A DNA stretch of 64,000 nucleotides from Paraburkholderia eburnea (GCF_002917095.1 NZ_PQGA01000001.1:496001-560000); one strand, 5' to 3'. Counted from the stretch's first letter, positions 25,436-36,451 are shown. The notes: generated by a model from the sequence alone, not told the origin. Numbers and translations are program-made.

Positions 25436-25924
25436 TCAAGCCAGCATCGAGCGCAGCATCCACGCCGTTTTTTCATGCGTCTGCATACGCTGCGTGAGCA
25501 GGTCGGCGGTCGGCTCGTCGTGGGCGGCTTCGGTTGCCGGGAAGATCGCGCGCGCAGTGCGCACCACGGCTTCCTGACCTTCCACCAACTGACGGATCAT
25601 GTCTTCGGCAGCCGGCACGCCGTCCGCTTCGGGGATCGACGAGAGCCGCGCGAAATCCTTGTAGGTGCCCGGCGCATGCACGCCCAGCGCGCGGATACGC
25701 TCGGCGATGGCGTCCACGGCGAGCGCCAGTTCGTTGTACTGCGTCTCGAACATCAGATGGAGCGTGTTGAACATCGGCCCCGTGACGTTCCAGTGGAAGT
25801 TGTGCGTCTTCAGATACAGCGTGTACGTGTCCGCGAGCAGGTGCGAGAGACCGTCAGCGATCTTCTTGCGATCCTTGTCGGCGATGCCGATATTCACGTG
25901 CTGCACAGCAGATTTTTTGGCCAT
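25436..25924 (-). CDS. dps: DNA-protecting ferritin-like protein Dps
   Basis: The product has 162 residues, starting at ATG 25924 with AAAGGAG upstream. Dps forms dodecamers that bind DNA and oxidise Fe(II) with hydrogen peroxide. The inter-subunit ferroxidase residues are present at the expected spacing: H44 in HWNVTG, H56, D71 and E75. The N-terminus [10 protein letters not shown] is short and lysine-containing, consistent with DNA contact. oxyR lies about 1.5 kb upstream on the same strand, and Dps is a known OxyR-regulon member in other bacteria. I could not find a convincing OxyR box in its promoter region. Confidence 0.95.
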   Translation of the reverse strand: MAKKSAVQHVNIGIADKDRKKIADGLSHLLADTYTLYLKTHNFHWNVTGPMFNTLHLMFETQYNELALAVDAIAERIRALGVHAPGTYKDFARLSSIPEADGVPAAEDMIRQLVEGQEAVVRTARAIFPATEAAHDEPTADLLTQRMQTHEKTAWMLRSMLA

Positions 25925-26084
25925 GACGACTCCTTTCGTAGCAGTGAGACTACCCATCCGGGACGATGCAACACCCACGTCACCGCGCCGATGCCGGTAA
26001 CGGCTCGCGAACGCCCGATCGGGTTGAAGTCTATCTTATAAATTCCGGAAAACAGGGCCATGCGGCCCCACACTCCCACGGAGA

Positions 26085-26261
26085 TCAATGTCCGGCGAGA
26101 TGAGCCAGCACTTGCGTGACAAGCGCGACGAAGCCGCTCGACAGGATTGCAAAGCCGACCACGCGGCGCACGATCTGGGTGCCTTGTGCTCGCGAGCGCG
26201 CCATGTCGGCGCCGCGACCCGTGCCCACGGCCTTGAGTGTCATCGTCATCGTTCTGGTCAT
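26085..26261 (-). CDS. Small hypothetical membrane protein (58 aa)
   Basis: This is a 58-codon ORF with ATG at 26261, preceded by AAGGAG at a good distance (reverse complement of about 26269-26274). Upstream of it is an unusually AT-rich stretch (26290-26350) that could be its promoter. The predicted protein has a basic, Thr/Arg-rich N-terminus and a hydrophobic helix VVGFAILSSGFVALVTQVL near the C-terminus, so a single-pass inner-membrane protein is likely. I do not recognise a family. The strong ribosome site and its position between oxyR and dps make it more credible than a chance ORF. Confidence 0.5.
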   Translation of the reverse strand: MTRTMTMTLKAVGTGRGADMARSRAQGTQIVRRVVGFAILSSGFVALVTQVLAHLAGH

Positions 26262-26440
26262 GATCGTGCTCCTTGCGGTTCCTGCGTTGTCATGGAATGA
26301 CTTTATCACAAACTATTAAGTAACATTATTTAATTCATAAAATCTATCATATAGGCGGCGCCTATCGGCGGCTCTATCCGGCTATGGGCCAAGACAAGTG
26401 CGAAGGAAAACGCGGGCGAGCGCCGCATCGGAAAAGCAGC

Positions 26441-26463
26441 GCGCCGCGCATGAAGCGCGGCGC
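26441..26463 (-). terminator. Probable intrinsic terminator of oxyR
   Basis: A perfect 9-bp GC stem (GCGCCGCGC 26441-26449, GCGCGGCGC 26455-26463) with a 5-nt loop lies 31 bp past the oxyR stop. On the minus strand it is followed a few bases later by CTTTTCC, a weak U-tract. Confidence 0.65.
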
Positions 26464-26493
26464 GGGAAACTACGAATCCCAACTACAGGCGGG

Positions 26494-27453
26494 TCAAACG
26501 GCCTCGACGGATGCTTCGATCTTCTTCACGCCGGGCAAGTCGCAGGCATTGATCGCGTCGACGATCGCCTCGATCGCCGGCATGCGCGTGAAGCTCTTGC
26601 GCCACGCCAGCACCACGCGGCGGTCGGGCACCGGCTCGTCGAACGGCACGTAGGACAACAATCCCGAATCGACACCGCCCGCGTGCGGCTTCACTTCGGT
26701 CACCGACATACGCGGCAGCACCGTGATGCCGACGCCGCTCGCCACCATATGGCGAATGGTCTCCAGCGACGATCCCTCGAAAGTCTTCTGGATACCGTCC
26801 GCGTTCTGCGAGAAGCGCATCAGTTCCGGGCATACGCCCAGCACGTGATCGCGGAAGCAATGGCCGCTGCCGAGCAGCAGCATGGTTTCCTGCTTGAGAT
26901 CTTCCGGATCGATCTTGTCGCGCTTTTCCCAGACGTGGCCCGAAGGCAGCGCCACGACGAACGGTTCGTCGTAGAGCGGACGCAGCGTGAGGCCGGTTTC
27001 GGCGAACGGCAGCGCCATGATGGCCACGTCGATTTCGCCCTGCTTGAGCAACTCGATCAGCTTGAGCGTGTAGTTCTCCTGCAGCATCAGCGGCATCTGC
27101 GGGACGCGCTTGATCATCTGCTTGACGAGCGTGGGCAACAGGTACGGCCCGATCGTGTAGATCACGCCCAGACGCAGCGGCCCGACCAGCGGGTCCTTGC
27201 CCTGCTTGGCGATTTCCTTGATCGCGAGCGTCTGTTCGAGTACGCGCTGCGCCTGCGTGACGATCTGCTCGCCGATGGGCGTCACGCTCACTTCGCTCGT
27301 GCCGCGCTCGAAAATCTGCACATTCAGTTCGTCTTCGAGTTTCTTGATGGCCACCGACAGGGTCGGCTGGCTCACGAAGCAGGCTTCGGCGGCCCGTCCG
27401 AAGTGGCGCTCGCGGGCAACCGCGACGATGTATTTCAGTTCAGTGAGCGTCAT
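26494..27453 (-). CDS. oxyR: Hydrogen-peroxide-sensing LysR-type regulator OxyR
   Basis: The product has 319 residues from ATG 27453. The N-terminal helix-turn-helix reads HFGRAAEACFVSQPTLSVAI. The C-terminal redox switch is intact, with C199 and C208 in GSGHCFRDHVLGVCPE, the same numbering as E. coli OxyR. Peroxide joins these cysteines and converts OxyR to an activator of katG, ahpC and dps. A TTG codon five codons upstream (27468) is also in frame, but the ATG aligns with the family start. recG lies upstream on the same strand (193-bp gap), with dps and a small membrane ORF downstream. An inverted ATAG/CTAT pair lies at 27486-27508 near the promoter, but its spacing does not match the OxyR consensus. 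Confidence 0.95.
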   Translation of the reverse strand: MTLTELKYIVAVARERHFGRAAEACFVSQPTLSVAIKKLEDELNVQIFERGTSEVSVTPIGEQIVTQAQRVLEQTLAIKEIAKQGKDPLVGPLRLGVIYTIGPYLLPTLVKQMIKRVPQMPLMLQENYTLKLIELLKQGEIDVAIMALPFAETGLTLRPLYDEPFVVALPSGHVWEKRDKIDPEDLKQETMLLLGSGHCFRDHVLGVCPELMRFSQNADGIQKTFEGSSLETIRHMVASGVGITVLPRMSVTEVKPHAGGVDSGLLSYVPFDEPVPDRRVVLAWRKSFTRMPAIEAIVDAINACDLPGVKKIEASVEAV

Positions 27454-27531
27454 TTCATTGGGGACCAATCAAAAGTGGTGAATCAATAGTTTGTACTTAT
27501 ACACCTATGGCGGCGATTCGCCAATAATCAA

Positions 27532-27548
27532 CGCCCCTATCGGGGGCG
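27532..27548 (-). terminator. Short GC hairpin between recG and oxyR
   Basis: CGCCCC and GGGGCG-type arms pair over 6 bp around TATCG in the recG-oxyR gap. With no clear U-run it is at best a weak terminator or a processing signal for a recG-oxyR transcript. Confidence 0.35.
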
Positions 27549-27646
27549 CGATCATGAGCAGGGTCAGACGGCGGGAAAGCGCACAGGTTCCGTGCGCGAT
27601 GCATCGGGCGCAGCAATAGTTGGTGCGGGCGAAGATTTGTTTTGGC

Positions 27647-29908
27647 TTACGCCTTCAGATATTGCTCGCGTGCGCCAAGCCAGCGGTTCAGATGCTGCGT
27701 GACGACGTGCGGATATTCGTGCAGCAGCCGCTCGGCCGCTTCGCGCGCCGGCTCGATCAGCCAGGCGTCGTTTTCGAGGTTCGCGAAGCGCAGCATCGCC
27801 GCGCCCGACTGCCGCGCGCCCAGAAACTCGCCGGGGCCGCGAATTTCCAGATCCTTGCGCGCGATCTCGAAGCCGTCGGTGGTTTCGCGCATGGTCTGCA
27901 AACGCTGGCGCCCCGTGAGCGACAGCGGCCCGGTGTACAGCAGCAGGCAAACCGACGCCGCGCTGCCGCGCCCCACCCGCCCGCGCAACTGGTGCAACTG
28001 CGCAAGGCCAAAGCGCTCCGCATGCTCGATCACCATCAGCGACGCATTGGGCACGTCCACGCCCACCTCGATCACCGTGGTCGCCACCAGCAACTGCACT
28101 TCGTTGCGCGAGAACGCGTCCATGACGGCCGCCTTGTCCGCCGAGGCCAGCCGCCCATGCACGAGTCCCACGGATAGCTCCGGCAACGCGGCCACGAGCG
28201 TCTCCCAGGTCTCCACGGCGGTCTGCAATTGCAGCGTCTCGCTTTCCTCGATCAGCGGGCAGACCCAGTACACCTGACGGCCCGTAAGCGCCGCCGCGCG
28301 CACCCGCGCGATCACTTCCTCGCGGCGCGCGTCGGAGACGAGCTTGGTGAGAATCGGCGTGCGGCCCGGCGGCAGCTCGTCGATGGTGGAGACTTCGAGA
28401 TCCGCGTAATACGTCATCGCGAGCGTGCGCGGGATCGGCGTCGCGGTCATCATCAGTTGATGCGGCTGGAATTCGCGCTTCGTTTCGTCCGGCGACTTCG
28501 CGTTCTGCGCCTTGGCGCGCAGCGCGAGCCGCTGCTCGACGCCAAAGCGATGTTGTTCATCGACGATCACGAGGCCCAGCCGCGCGAATTCCACGGCGTC
28601 CTGAATAATCGCGTGCGTGCCGATCACGAGCTTCGCGGTGCCCAGCGCCGCCGCTTCCAGCGCGGCGCGCTTTTCCTTCGCCTTGAGGCTGCCCGAGAGC
28701 CACGCCACCTGCACGCCGAGCGGTTCGAGCCAGCCGCGCAGCTTGCGCGCGTGCTGTTCGGCGAGGATTTCGGTGGGCGCCATGAGCGCGGCCTGATAAC
28801 CGGCGTCGATAGCCTGCGCGGCGGCGAGCGCCGCCACCACGGTCTTGCCGCTGCCCACGTCGCCTTGCAGCAGACGCTGCATCGGATGCGGCGCTTCGAG
28901 ATCCTGCGCGATTTCGCCGACCACGCGTTCCTGTGCGTTCGTGAGCTTGAACGGCAAGGCTTCGCGCAAGCGCGCGAGCAGCGTCTCCTCGCTCTTGCGG
29001 CCCGCGACATGACGCGCCATCGCAGGAGCCGCGCGCGTGCGGCGCTCTTCGTGCGCGCGCTTGAGCGAGAGCTGCTGCGCCAGCAGCTCGTCGAACTTGA
29101 TACGTGTCCAGGCCGGATGCGTGCCGTCGATCAACGCGTTCTGATCGGCGTCGATGGGCGGATGGTGCAGCGTCCTCACCGCATCCATGAGGCCAGGCAC
29201 GTTGAGCGGCGCCAGGAACTCCTGCGCGACCGGCTCCGGCAGCAACTCGGGCAGATGGGCGCGTTCGAGCGCATTGTCGATGGCCTTGCGCAGATACGCC
29301 TGGCTCACGCCCGCCGTCGACGGATAGACCGGCGTGAGCGCCTGCGGCAGCGGCGCATCGCCTTCGACGACCTTCACGGCCGGATGCACCATCTCCAGCC
29401 CGAAAAAGCCGCCGCGCACGTCGCCGCGCACGCGCAGACGCTTGCCCACGGCCATCTGCGCGACTTGCGAGCCGTAGAAGTTCAGAAAGCGCAGATGCAG
29501 TTCGTCGCCGTTGTGGTCGCGCAGTTTGACGACCAGCTGGCGGCGCGGGCGATAAGCGACTTCGTTGTCGAACACCACGCCCTCGGTCTGCTCGACGCCG
29601 CCGGGCAGCAGTTCGCCGATGGGCGTGAGCGTGGTTTCGTCCTCGTAGCGCATCGGCAGATGCAGCACGAGATCGATGGCGCTGTGCAGACCCAGTTTGG
29701 CGAGACGGTCGGCGGTTTTGGTGAGCTTGGGCTTGTCTTTGGCGTCCGTTTTTTCAGCGGTTTTTGCGGCGGCTTTTTCAGCAGCTTTGGCGGCCGTTTT
29801 CTTCGCGCCCGCGCGCCTGCGCGGCGCGCTCGCGTCCGGCGTCTCGTCGTATTGCGCGTCACGCGCCGGGTCGTCGGAGACGCTCGCGGAATCGGGTTCG
29901 GACATCAT
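27647..29908 (-). CDS. recG: ATP-dependent DNA helicase RecG
   Basis: The product has about 753 residues if started at ATG 29908; ATG 29905 is adjacent and equally likely. E. coli RecG has 693. RecG reverses stalled replication forks and branch-migrates Holliday junctions. Visible are the N-terminal wedge (OB) domain, Walker A GDVGSGKTVVA, the DEQH box VIVDEQHRFGVEQR, motif III MTATPIPRTLA, and the C-terminal helicase domain ending QLHQLRGRVGRG. The extra length is an N-terminal tail of about 65 residues, rich in Ala and Lys (KKTAAKAAEKAAAKTAEK), before the conserved LGLHSAIDLVLHLP. The gene is divergent from queA across 291 bp. Confidence 0.95.
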   Translation of the reverse strand: MMSEPDSASVSDDPARDAQYDETPDASAPRRRAGAKKTAAKAAEKAAAKTAEKTDAKDKPKLTKTADRLAKLGLHSAIDLVLHLPMRYEDETTLTPIGELLPGGVEQTEGVVFDNEVAYRPRRQLVVKLRDHNGDELHLRFLNFYGSQVAQMAVGKRLRVRGDVRGGFFGLEMVHPAVKVVEGDAPLPQALTPVYPSTAGVSQAYLRKAIDNALERAHLPELLPEPVAQEFLAPLNVPGLMDAVRTLHHPPIDADQNALIDGTHPAWTRIKFDELLAQQLSLKRAHEERRTRAAPAMARHVAGRKSEETLLARLREALPFKLTNAQERVVGEIAQDLEAPHPMQRLLQGDVGSGKTVVAALAAAQAIDAGYQAALMAPTEILAEQHARKLRGWLEPLGVQVAWLSGSLKAKEKRAALEAAALGTAKLVIGTHAIIQDAVEFARLGLVIVDEQHRFGVEQRLALRAKAQNAKSPDETKREFQPHQLMMTATPIPRTLAMTYYADLEVSTIDELPPGRTPILTKLVSDARREEVIARVRAAALTGRQVYWVCPLIEESETLQLQTAVETWETLVAALPELSVGLVHGRLASADKAAVMDAFSRNEVQLLVATTVIEVGVDVPNASLMVIEHAERFGLAQLHQLRGRVGRGSAASVCLLLYTGPLSLTGRQRLQTMRETTDGFEIARKDLEIRGPGEFLGARQSGAAMLRFANLENDAWLIEPAREAAERLLHEYPHVVTQHLNRWLGAREQYLKA

Positions 29909-30199
29909 TCGGCTAACGGACGAGGGCATGAGCAGCTTCGCAAGTACAATATCGGCTTTCCGGTGAGGCACGGCGCATAGCCACGACCGCCTGCAATCGC
30001 AGGCCGCGTCGCCACGCGTCCCCGCAATCATAGCGTTTCAACGCGCGCGGGCCGACAACGAGGCGCTTTTTGGGGCGCGATTGGGGCACGAGCGCGCGGG
30101 TTGACTCCTGCGTGGCACGCCGTCCCTGCGCTGCCCTCACCGCCGCGCGCCGCCTCGTCGGCGCCTCACTGTTTCCGCCTCATTGCTTCATCAGGCCGT

Positions 30200-31261
30200 A
30201 TGTTCAAGCTTTCCGATTTCGATTTCGATCTTCCCGAAGCGCTGATCGCGCAAACCGCCCTGCCCGAGCGCAGCGCGAGCCGTCTCCTGGTGGTCGACAA
30301 CGCCGTGCAGCCCGCGCGGCTGACCGACCGCACCTTCGCCGACTTGCCCGCGTGCATCGCGCCGGGCGATCTGCTCGTCTTCAACGATACCAAGGTTCTG
30401 AAGGCGCGTTTCTTCGGCCAGAAGGCCAGCGGCGGCAAGATCGAGGTGCTGGTCGAGCGCCTGACCGGCGCGCGCACGGCGCTCGCGCAGATCCGCGCGA
30501 GCAAGAGTCCCGGCCCCGGCACGGTGCTGCGCCTGGCCGATGCGTTCGACGTCACGGTGGGCGAACGCGTCGATCCGTTCTACACACTGCACTTCCCCGA
30601 CGACTGCCTCACGCTGATCGAGCAACACGGCCGTCTGCCGCTGCCGCCCTACATCACGCATGATGCCGACGCGAGCGACGAAACGCGCTATCAAACGGTG
30701 TTCGCGCAGAACCCGGGCGCGGTGGCCGCGCCCACGGCGGGCCTGCACTTCGACGACGCGCTGCTGGCGAAACTCGACGCCATGGGCGTCGAGCGCGCGA
30801 CGCTCACGCTGCACGTCGGCGCGGGCACGTTCCAGCCGGTGCGCGTGGAAAATATCGCCGAGCACAAGATGCACAGCGAGTGGTATCAACTGCCGCAATC
30901 GCTCGTCGACAAGATCGCCGCCACGCGCGCGCGCGGCGGCCGCGTGATCGCCGTGGGCACGACCTCGATGCGCGCGCTCGAAGCCGCCGCGCGCGACGCC
31001 GCGAAAGAAAACCGTCCGCTCGCGGCCACCCAGGCGGAAACCGATATCTTCATCACGCCGGGTTATCGATTCCGCGTGGTCGATCGTCTGGTCACGAACT
31101 TCCATTTGCCGAAATCGACGCTGCTGATGCTGGTTTCCGCCTTTGCCGGCATCGAAACCATTCGCGCCGCGTACCGGCACGCAATCGAAGAGCGTTATCG
31201 CTTTTTCAGCTACGGCGACGCGATGCTGCTCACGCGCATCGAAGACGCGCTCAAGGCTTGA
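30200..31261 (+). CDS. queA: S-adenosylmethionine:tRNA ribosyltransferase-isomerase
   Basis: The product has 353 residues (E. coli QueA has 356). It transfers and rearranges the ribose of SAM onto preQ1-modified tRNA to give epoxyqueuosine. Family blocks are [50 protein letters not shown] and [19 protein letters not shown]. The ATG at 30200 is the family start; the frame is open further upstream without support. tgt, the previous enzyme in queuosine synthesis, lies 122 bp downstream. Confidence 0.96.
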   Translation: MFKLSDFDFDLPEALIAQTALPERSASRLLVVDNAVQPARLTDRTFADLPACIAPGDLLVFNDTKVLKARFFGQKASGGKIEVLVERLTGARTALAQIRASKSPGPGTVLRLADAFDVTVGERVDPFYTLHFPDDCLTLIEQHGRLPLPPYITHDADASDETRYQTVFAQNPGAVAAPTAGLHFDDALLAKLDAMGVERATLTLHVGAGTFQPVRVENIAEHKMHSEWYQLPQSLVDKIAATRARGGRVIAVGTTSMRALEAAARDAAKENRPLAATQAETDIFITPGYRFRVVDRLVTNFHLPKSTLLMLVSAFAGIETIRAAYRHAIEERYRFFSYGDAMLLTRIEDALKA

Positions 31262-31272
31262 TCGCAGCTTAA

Positions 31273-32583
<1,311 letters not shown>

Positions 32584-32830
32584 AGCAGCGAAGTGGGGAT
32601 CGAGGTGCGCGCCAGCAGGCTTTCGAGCTTTTCCGATGGCGCGCCACCGTTAAACCCGTCACACTTTACAATTACCTTTCGCAACGACCGCGCGCCATGC
32701 GCGGCCGACCGTCGAGGGCTACGCCCGCTGGACTCGCGCAAGCGGGCAAAGCGGCTAACAGCTTGATCGGAAAGCCCATTTGGCGCCATCGTCGCGTTAG
32801 TCGCCGGTGGTAGAATAACCGGCTCGCTTT

Positions 32831-32860
32831 TGATCGTATCTATTGATCGTACCGATCGTA
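32831..32860 (+). repeat. Three GATCGTA direct repeats upstream of yajC
   Basis: TGATCGTA occurs at 32831-32838 and 32844-32851, and CGATCGTA at 32853-32860, in an AT-richer stretch just before the yajC ribosome site (GGAGAG 32866-32871). A -10-like TAGAAT lies at 32811-32816, so the repeats would be in the 5' untranslated region. Confidence 0.5.
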
Positions 32861-32877
32861 TAAACGGAGAGACCAAC

Positions 32878-33204
32878 GTGTCGTTTATTACCAATGCCTT
32901 CGCAGCACCCGCAGCGGGCGGCGCAGAATCGAGCCTCATGAGCTTCCTGCCGCTGATTCTGATGTTCGCCGTGCTGTACTTCATCATGATCCGTCCGCAG
33001 ATGAAGCGCCAGAAGGAACACCGCAACATGCTCGCCGCCATGGCCAAGGGCGACGAAGTCATCATCAGCGGCGGCATCGTCGGCAAGGTCACCAAGGTCA
33101 ATGAAGCCTACGTGGGCGTCGAAATCGCCGACGGCACGGAAGTCACCGTGCAGAAGTCGTCGGTTACGACCATCCTGCCGAAGGGCACGATCAAGTCGCT
33201 GTAA
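32878..33204 (+). CDS. yajC: Sec translocon accessory protein YajC
   Basis: The product has 108 residues (E. coli YajC has 110). The start is GTG at 32878, six bases after GGAGAG. One transmembrane helix (LPLILMFAVLYFIMI) near residues 22-38 is followed by the conserved cytosolic stretch RPQMKRQKEH and GDEVIISGGIVGKV. YajC associates with SecDF in the inner membrane. The gene heads the yajC-secD-secF cluster, which is its usual context. Confidence 0.95.
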   Translation: MSFITNAFAAPAAGGAESSLMSFLPLILMFAVLYFIMIRPQMKRQKEHRNMLAAMAKGDEVIISGGIVGKVTKVNEAYVGVEIADGTEVTVQKSSVTTILPKGTIKSL

Positions 33205-33357
33205 GCGCGAGACGATCGATCACTTCAGGCCGCAGCTAACCCTGCAGCCTTGCGCGTCCGGCCCGGCCCCTGATTGCACCCAGAGCGGGCGGCACGAAGG
33301 CCTCGCCGGACGCGCGCGCATCGAGATGGCAACTCCCCTCCCCCGTTGGGCCAACCA

Positions 33358-35406
33358 ATGAACCGTTATCCCCTCTGGAAATATGTCGTGATGGTCGTGG
33401 CGCTCGCCATCGGCCTCGTGTACACATTGCCCAATTTCTTCGGCGAAGCGCCCGCGGTCCAGGTGTCGAGCGGTAAAGCGACCGTGAAGCTGGACTCCGG
33501 CACGCTCGCGCAGGTCGAGGCAGCGGTCACCGCCGCCAACATCAAGGCCGACGACGTCACCTTCGACAACTCGTCGATGAACGCGAATATCCGCGTGCGC
33601 GTGGCCGACACCGACACGCAGCTGCGTCTTAAGGACGCGCTGAACCACGCGCTCAACGCCGACCCGACCGATCCGCAGTACATCGTCGCGCTGAACCTGC
33701 AGAGCGCCTCGCCGCACTGGCTGACGGCGCTGCACGCGCTGCCGATGTACCTCGGTCTGGACCTGCGCGGCGGCGTGCACTTCCTGCTCCAGGTGGACAT
33801 GAACGGCGCGCTCAACAAGAAGCTCGATTCCGACGCTTCGGACGCACGCTCGATCCTGCGCGACAAGACCATCCGTGACGGCGGCGTGAACCGCGTCGGC
33901 CAGACGGTGGTGATCAATTTCGCCGATCCGGCCGTGGCCGATGCCGCCAGCAAGGTGCTGTCCGGCTCGGGTGGCGTGAGCGAACTCTCGTGGTCCACGC
34001 AAAACAATCCTGAAGGCGGCGTGCAGCTGGTCGGCACGTTCACGCCGGCGGTCAAGAAGGCCGTGCAGGACGCCGCGCTCAAGCAGAACATCCAGACGCT
34101 GCATAACCGCGTGAACGAACTGGGCGTGTCCGAGCCCGTGATCCAGCAGCAAGGCGACGACCGCATCGTGGTCGAACTGCCGGGCGTGCAGGACACCGCG
34201 AAGGCGAAGGACATCATCGGCCGCACGGCGACGCTCGAAGCGCGCCTTGCCGACCCGAACGGTCTGCATCCGAATCCGGGCGACCCCGTGCCGCCGGGCG
34301 ACGAACTCTTCACGCAAGGCAACGCCGCGCCGGTGCTGCTGCGCAAGCAGGTGATCTTCACCGGCGACCGCATCATCGACGCGTCGGCGGGCTTCGACGA
34401 GCATCAGCGTCCCTCGGTCAACATCCGCCTCGACTCGGCCGGCGGCCGCGCCGTGGCTCAGGTGTCGCGCGACAACATCGGCAAGCCGATGGCGATGGTG
34501 CTGTTCGAGAAGGGCAAGGGCGAAGTGCTGACGGTGGCGACCATCCAGTCGGAACTGGGCGACCGCTTCCAGATCACGGGGCAACCCACGGCCCAGGCCG
34601 CAACCGACCTCGCGCTGCTGCTGCGCGCCGGTTCGCTCGCCGCGCCGATGGACATCATCGAAGAACGCACGGTCGGCCCGAGCCTGGGCGCGGACAACAT
34701 CCGCAAGGGTTTCGACTCGGTGGTCTATGGCTTCGCCGCGATCGCCGTGTTCATGCTCGTGTACTACATGCTGTTCGGTCTGATCTCGATGATCGGCCTG
34801 TCGGTGAACCTGTTGCTGCTCGTCGCCGTGCTGTCGATGATGCAGGCCACGCTGACGCTGCCGGGCATCGCCGCCATCGCGCTTGCGCTCGGTATGGCGA
34901 TCGACGCGAACGTGCTCATCAACGAGCGCGTGCGTGAAGAGCTGCGCAACGGCGCGCCGCCGCAACTGGCGATCCAGAACGGCTACGCGCACGCCTGGGC
35001 GACGATTCTCGACTCGAACGTGACCACGCTCATCGCCGGTCTGGCGCTGCTCGCGTTCGGTTCGGGCCCGGTGCGCGGCTTCGCGATCGTGCACTGTATC
35101 GGCATCCTGACCTCGATGTTCTCGGCCGTGTTCTTCTCGCGCGGTCTCGTGAACCTCTGGTACGGCGGCAAGAAGAAGCTCAAGTCGCTGGCGGTCGGCC
35201 AGGTGTGGCGTCCGGAACCCGAAGCCGCCGGCGCCCCCGCGCTGAGCGCCGACGATGCGGACACCGATACGGGCCGCGCGCTCGCCTCGAACGCCGTCAA
35301 GCGTCAAGCCGCGAAGGCCGGCGCCAAGGGTGCCGTGCGTGCGAAGCCGACGGTGCGCCGCCGCAACGACCCCAGCAGCCCCGACAACACGGGTTCGCCC
35401 CGCTGA
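33358..35406 (+). CDS. secD: Protein translocase subunit SecD
   Basis: The product has 682 residues from ATG 33358 (E. coli SecD has 615). SecD with SecF uses the proton-motive force to pull secreted proteins across the inner membrane after SecYEG. It has an N-terminal transmembrane helix (YVVMVVALAIGLVYTLP) and a large periplasmic P1 domain with LGLDLRGGVHFLLQVDM. Five C-terminal helices include IALALGMAIDANVLINERVREE. The C-terminal tail after about residue 615 is cytosolic and rich in Ala, Lys and Arg, longer than in E. coli. secF follows after 17 bp. Confidence 0.96.
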   Translation: MNRYPLWKYVVMVVALAIGLVYTLPNFFGEAPAVQVSSGKATVKLDSGTLAQVEAAVTAANIKADDVTFDNSSMNANIRVRVADTDTQLRLKDALNHALNADPTDPQYIVALNLQSASPHWLTALHALPMYLGLDLRGGVHFLLQVDMNGALNKKLDSDASDARSILRDKTIRDGGVNRVGQTVVINFADPAVADAASKVLSGSGGVSELSWSTQNNPEGGVQLVGTFTPAVKKAVQDAALKQNIQTLHNRVNELGVSEPVIQQQGDDRIVVELPGVQDTAKAKDIIGRTATLEARLADPNGLHPNPGDPVPPGDELFTQGNAAPVLLRKQVIFTGDRIIDASAGFDEHQRPSVNIRLDSAGGRAVAQVSRDNIGKPMAMVLFEKGKGEVLTVATIQSELGDRFQITGQPTAQAATDLALLLRAGSLAAPMDIIEERTVGPSLGADNIRKGFDSVVYGFAAIAVFMLVYYMLFGLISMIGLSVNLLLLVAVLSMMQATLTLPGIAAIALALGMAIDANVLINERVREELRNGAPPQLAIQNGYAHAWATILDSNVTTLIAGLALLAFGSGPVRGFAIVHCIGILTSMFSAVFFSRGLVNLWYGGKKKLKSLAVGQVWRPEPEAAGAPALSADDADTDTGRALASNAVKRQAAKAGAKGAVRAKPTVRRRNDPSSPDNTGSPR

Positions 35407-35423
35407 TACGGAGAGACTAGAAA

Positions 35424-36374
35424 ATGGAATTTTTCCGCATCCGCAAGGACATCCCGTTCATGAAGCACGCGTTGATCTTCAACGCGATCTCCTTCATTAC
35501 GTTCATCGCGGCGGTGTTCTTCCTGTTCCACCGCGGTCTGCACCTGTCGATCGAATTCACGGGCGGCACGGTCATCGAAGTGCAGTACCCGCAGGCGGTG
35601 CCGCTCGAACCGGTGCGCGACTCGCTTGCGAAGATCGGTTACAGCGATGCCCAGGTGCAGAACTTCGGCACTTCGCGCGACGTGCTGATCCGTCTGCCGA
35701 TCAAGCAGGGGCTTAGCTCGGCGCAACAGAGCGATCAGGTGATGGGCACGCTCAAGGCGGCCGAACCGCAGGTTCAGTTGCAGCGCGTGGAGTTCGTCGG
35801 CCCGCAGGTCGGCAAGGAACTCGCCACGGATGGCCTGCTCGCGCTCGCCTGCGTGGTGGCCGGCATCATCATCTATTTGTCGTTCCGCTTCGAGTGGAAA
35901 TACGCCGTGGCCGGCGTGATCGCCAACCTGCACGACGTGGTGATCATCCTGGGCTTCTTCGCGTTCTTCCAGTGGGAGTTCTCGCTCTCGGTGCTCGCGG
36001 CGGTGCTCGCGGTACTCGGCTATTCGGTCAACGAGTCCGTGGTTATCTTCGACCGGATTCGCGAGACCTTCCGGCGCGAACGCAAGATGAGCGTCGTGGA
36101 AGTCATCAACCACGCGATCACGAGCACGATGTCGCGAACCATCATCACCCACGGCTGTACGGAAATGATGGTGCTGTCGATGTTCTTCTTCGGCGGCCCG
36201 ACGCTGCATTACTTCGCGCTGGCGCTGACGGTGGGTATTCTGTTCGGTATCTACTCGTCGGTGTTCGTGGCGGCGTCCCTCTCGATGTGGCTCGGCGTGA
36301 AGCGCGAGGACCTCATCAAGGACAAGAAGGACAAGTTCGATCCGAACGATCCGAACGCGGGCGCGCAGGTTTAA
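35424..36374 (+). CDS. secF: Protein translocase subunit SecF
   Basis: The product has 316 residues (E. coli SecF has 323). The N-terminal helix is followed by a short periplasmic domain (LSIEFTGGTVIEVQYPQAV). A five-helix bundle follows, with the conserved AVLAVLGYSVNESVVIFDRIRE and SRTIITHGCTEMMVL. It is the partner of SecD, translated 17 bp downstream of it behind GGAGAG. A perfect palindromic terminator follows 33 bp past the stop. Confidence 0.96.
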   Translation: MEFFRIRKDIPFMKHALIFNAISFITFIAAVFFLFHRGLHLSIEFTGGTVIEVQYPQAVPLEPVRDSLAKIGYSDAQVQNFGTSRDVLIRLPIKQGLSSAQQSDQVMGTLKAAEPQVQLQRVEFVGPQVGKELATDGLLALACVVAGIIIYLSFRFEWKYAVAGVIANLHDVVIILGFFAFFQWEFSLSVLAAVLAVLGYSVNESVVIFDRIRETFRRERKMSVVEVINHAITSTMSRTIITHGCTEMMVLSMFFFGGPTLHYFALALTVGILFGIYSSVFVAASLSMWLGVKREDLIKDKKDKFDPNDPNAGAQV

Positions 36375-36406
36375 GCGCACCTGAGGACGCAACCCGCGTC
36401 GCAAAC

Positions 36407-36435
36407 AAAAGCCGGCTCGCGAGCCGGCTTTTTTT
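36407..36435. terminator. Bidirectional intrinsic terminator, secF / yceI-like
   Basis: A perfect palindrome, AAAAGCCGGCTCG and its complement (36407-36432), is followed by T to 36435, between the convergent secF and yceI-like genes. Confidence 0.93.
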
Positions 36436-36451
36436 CGTCCGCGCGCGGCGC

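Noticed and set aside
27486..27508. OxyR-type site (ATAG...CTAT) in the oxyR promoter region
   Set aside because: The 15-bp spacing does not match the ATAG-N7-CTAT-N7-ATAG-N7-CTAT arrangement, so I do not call it an OxyR site.
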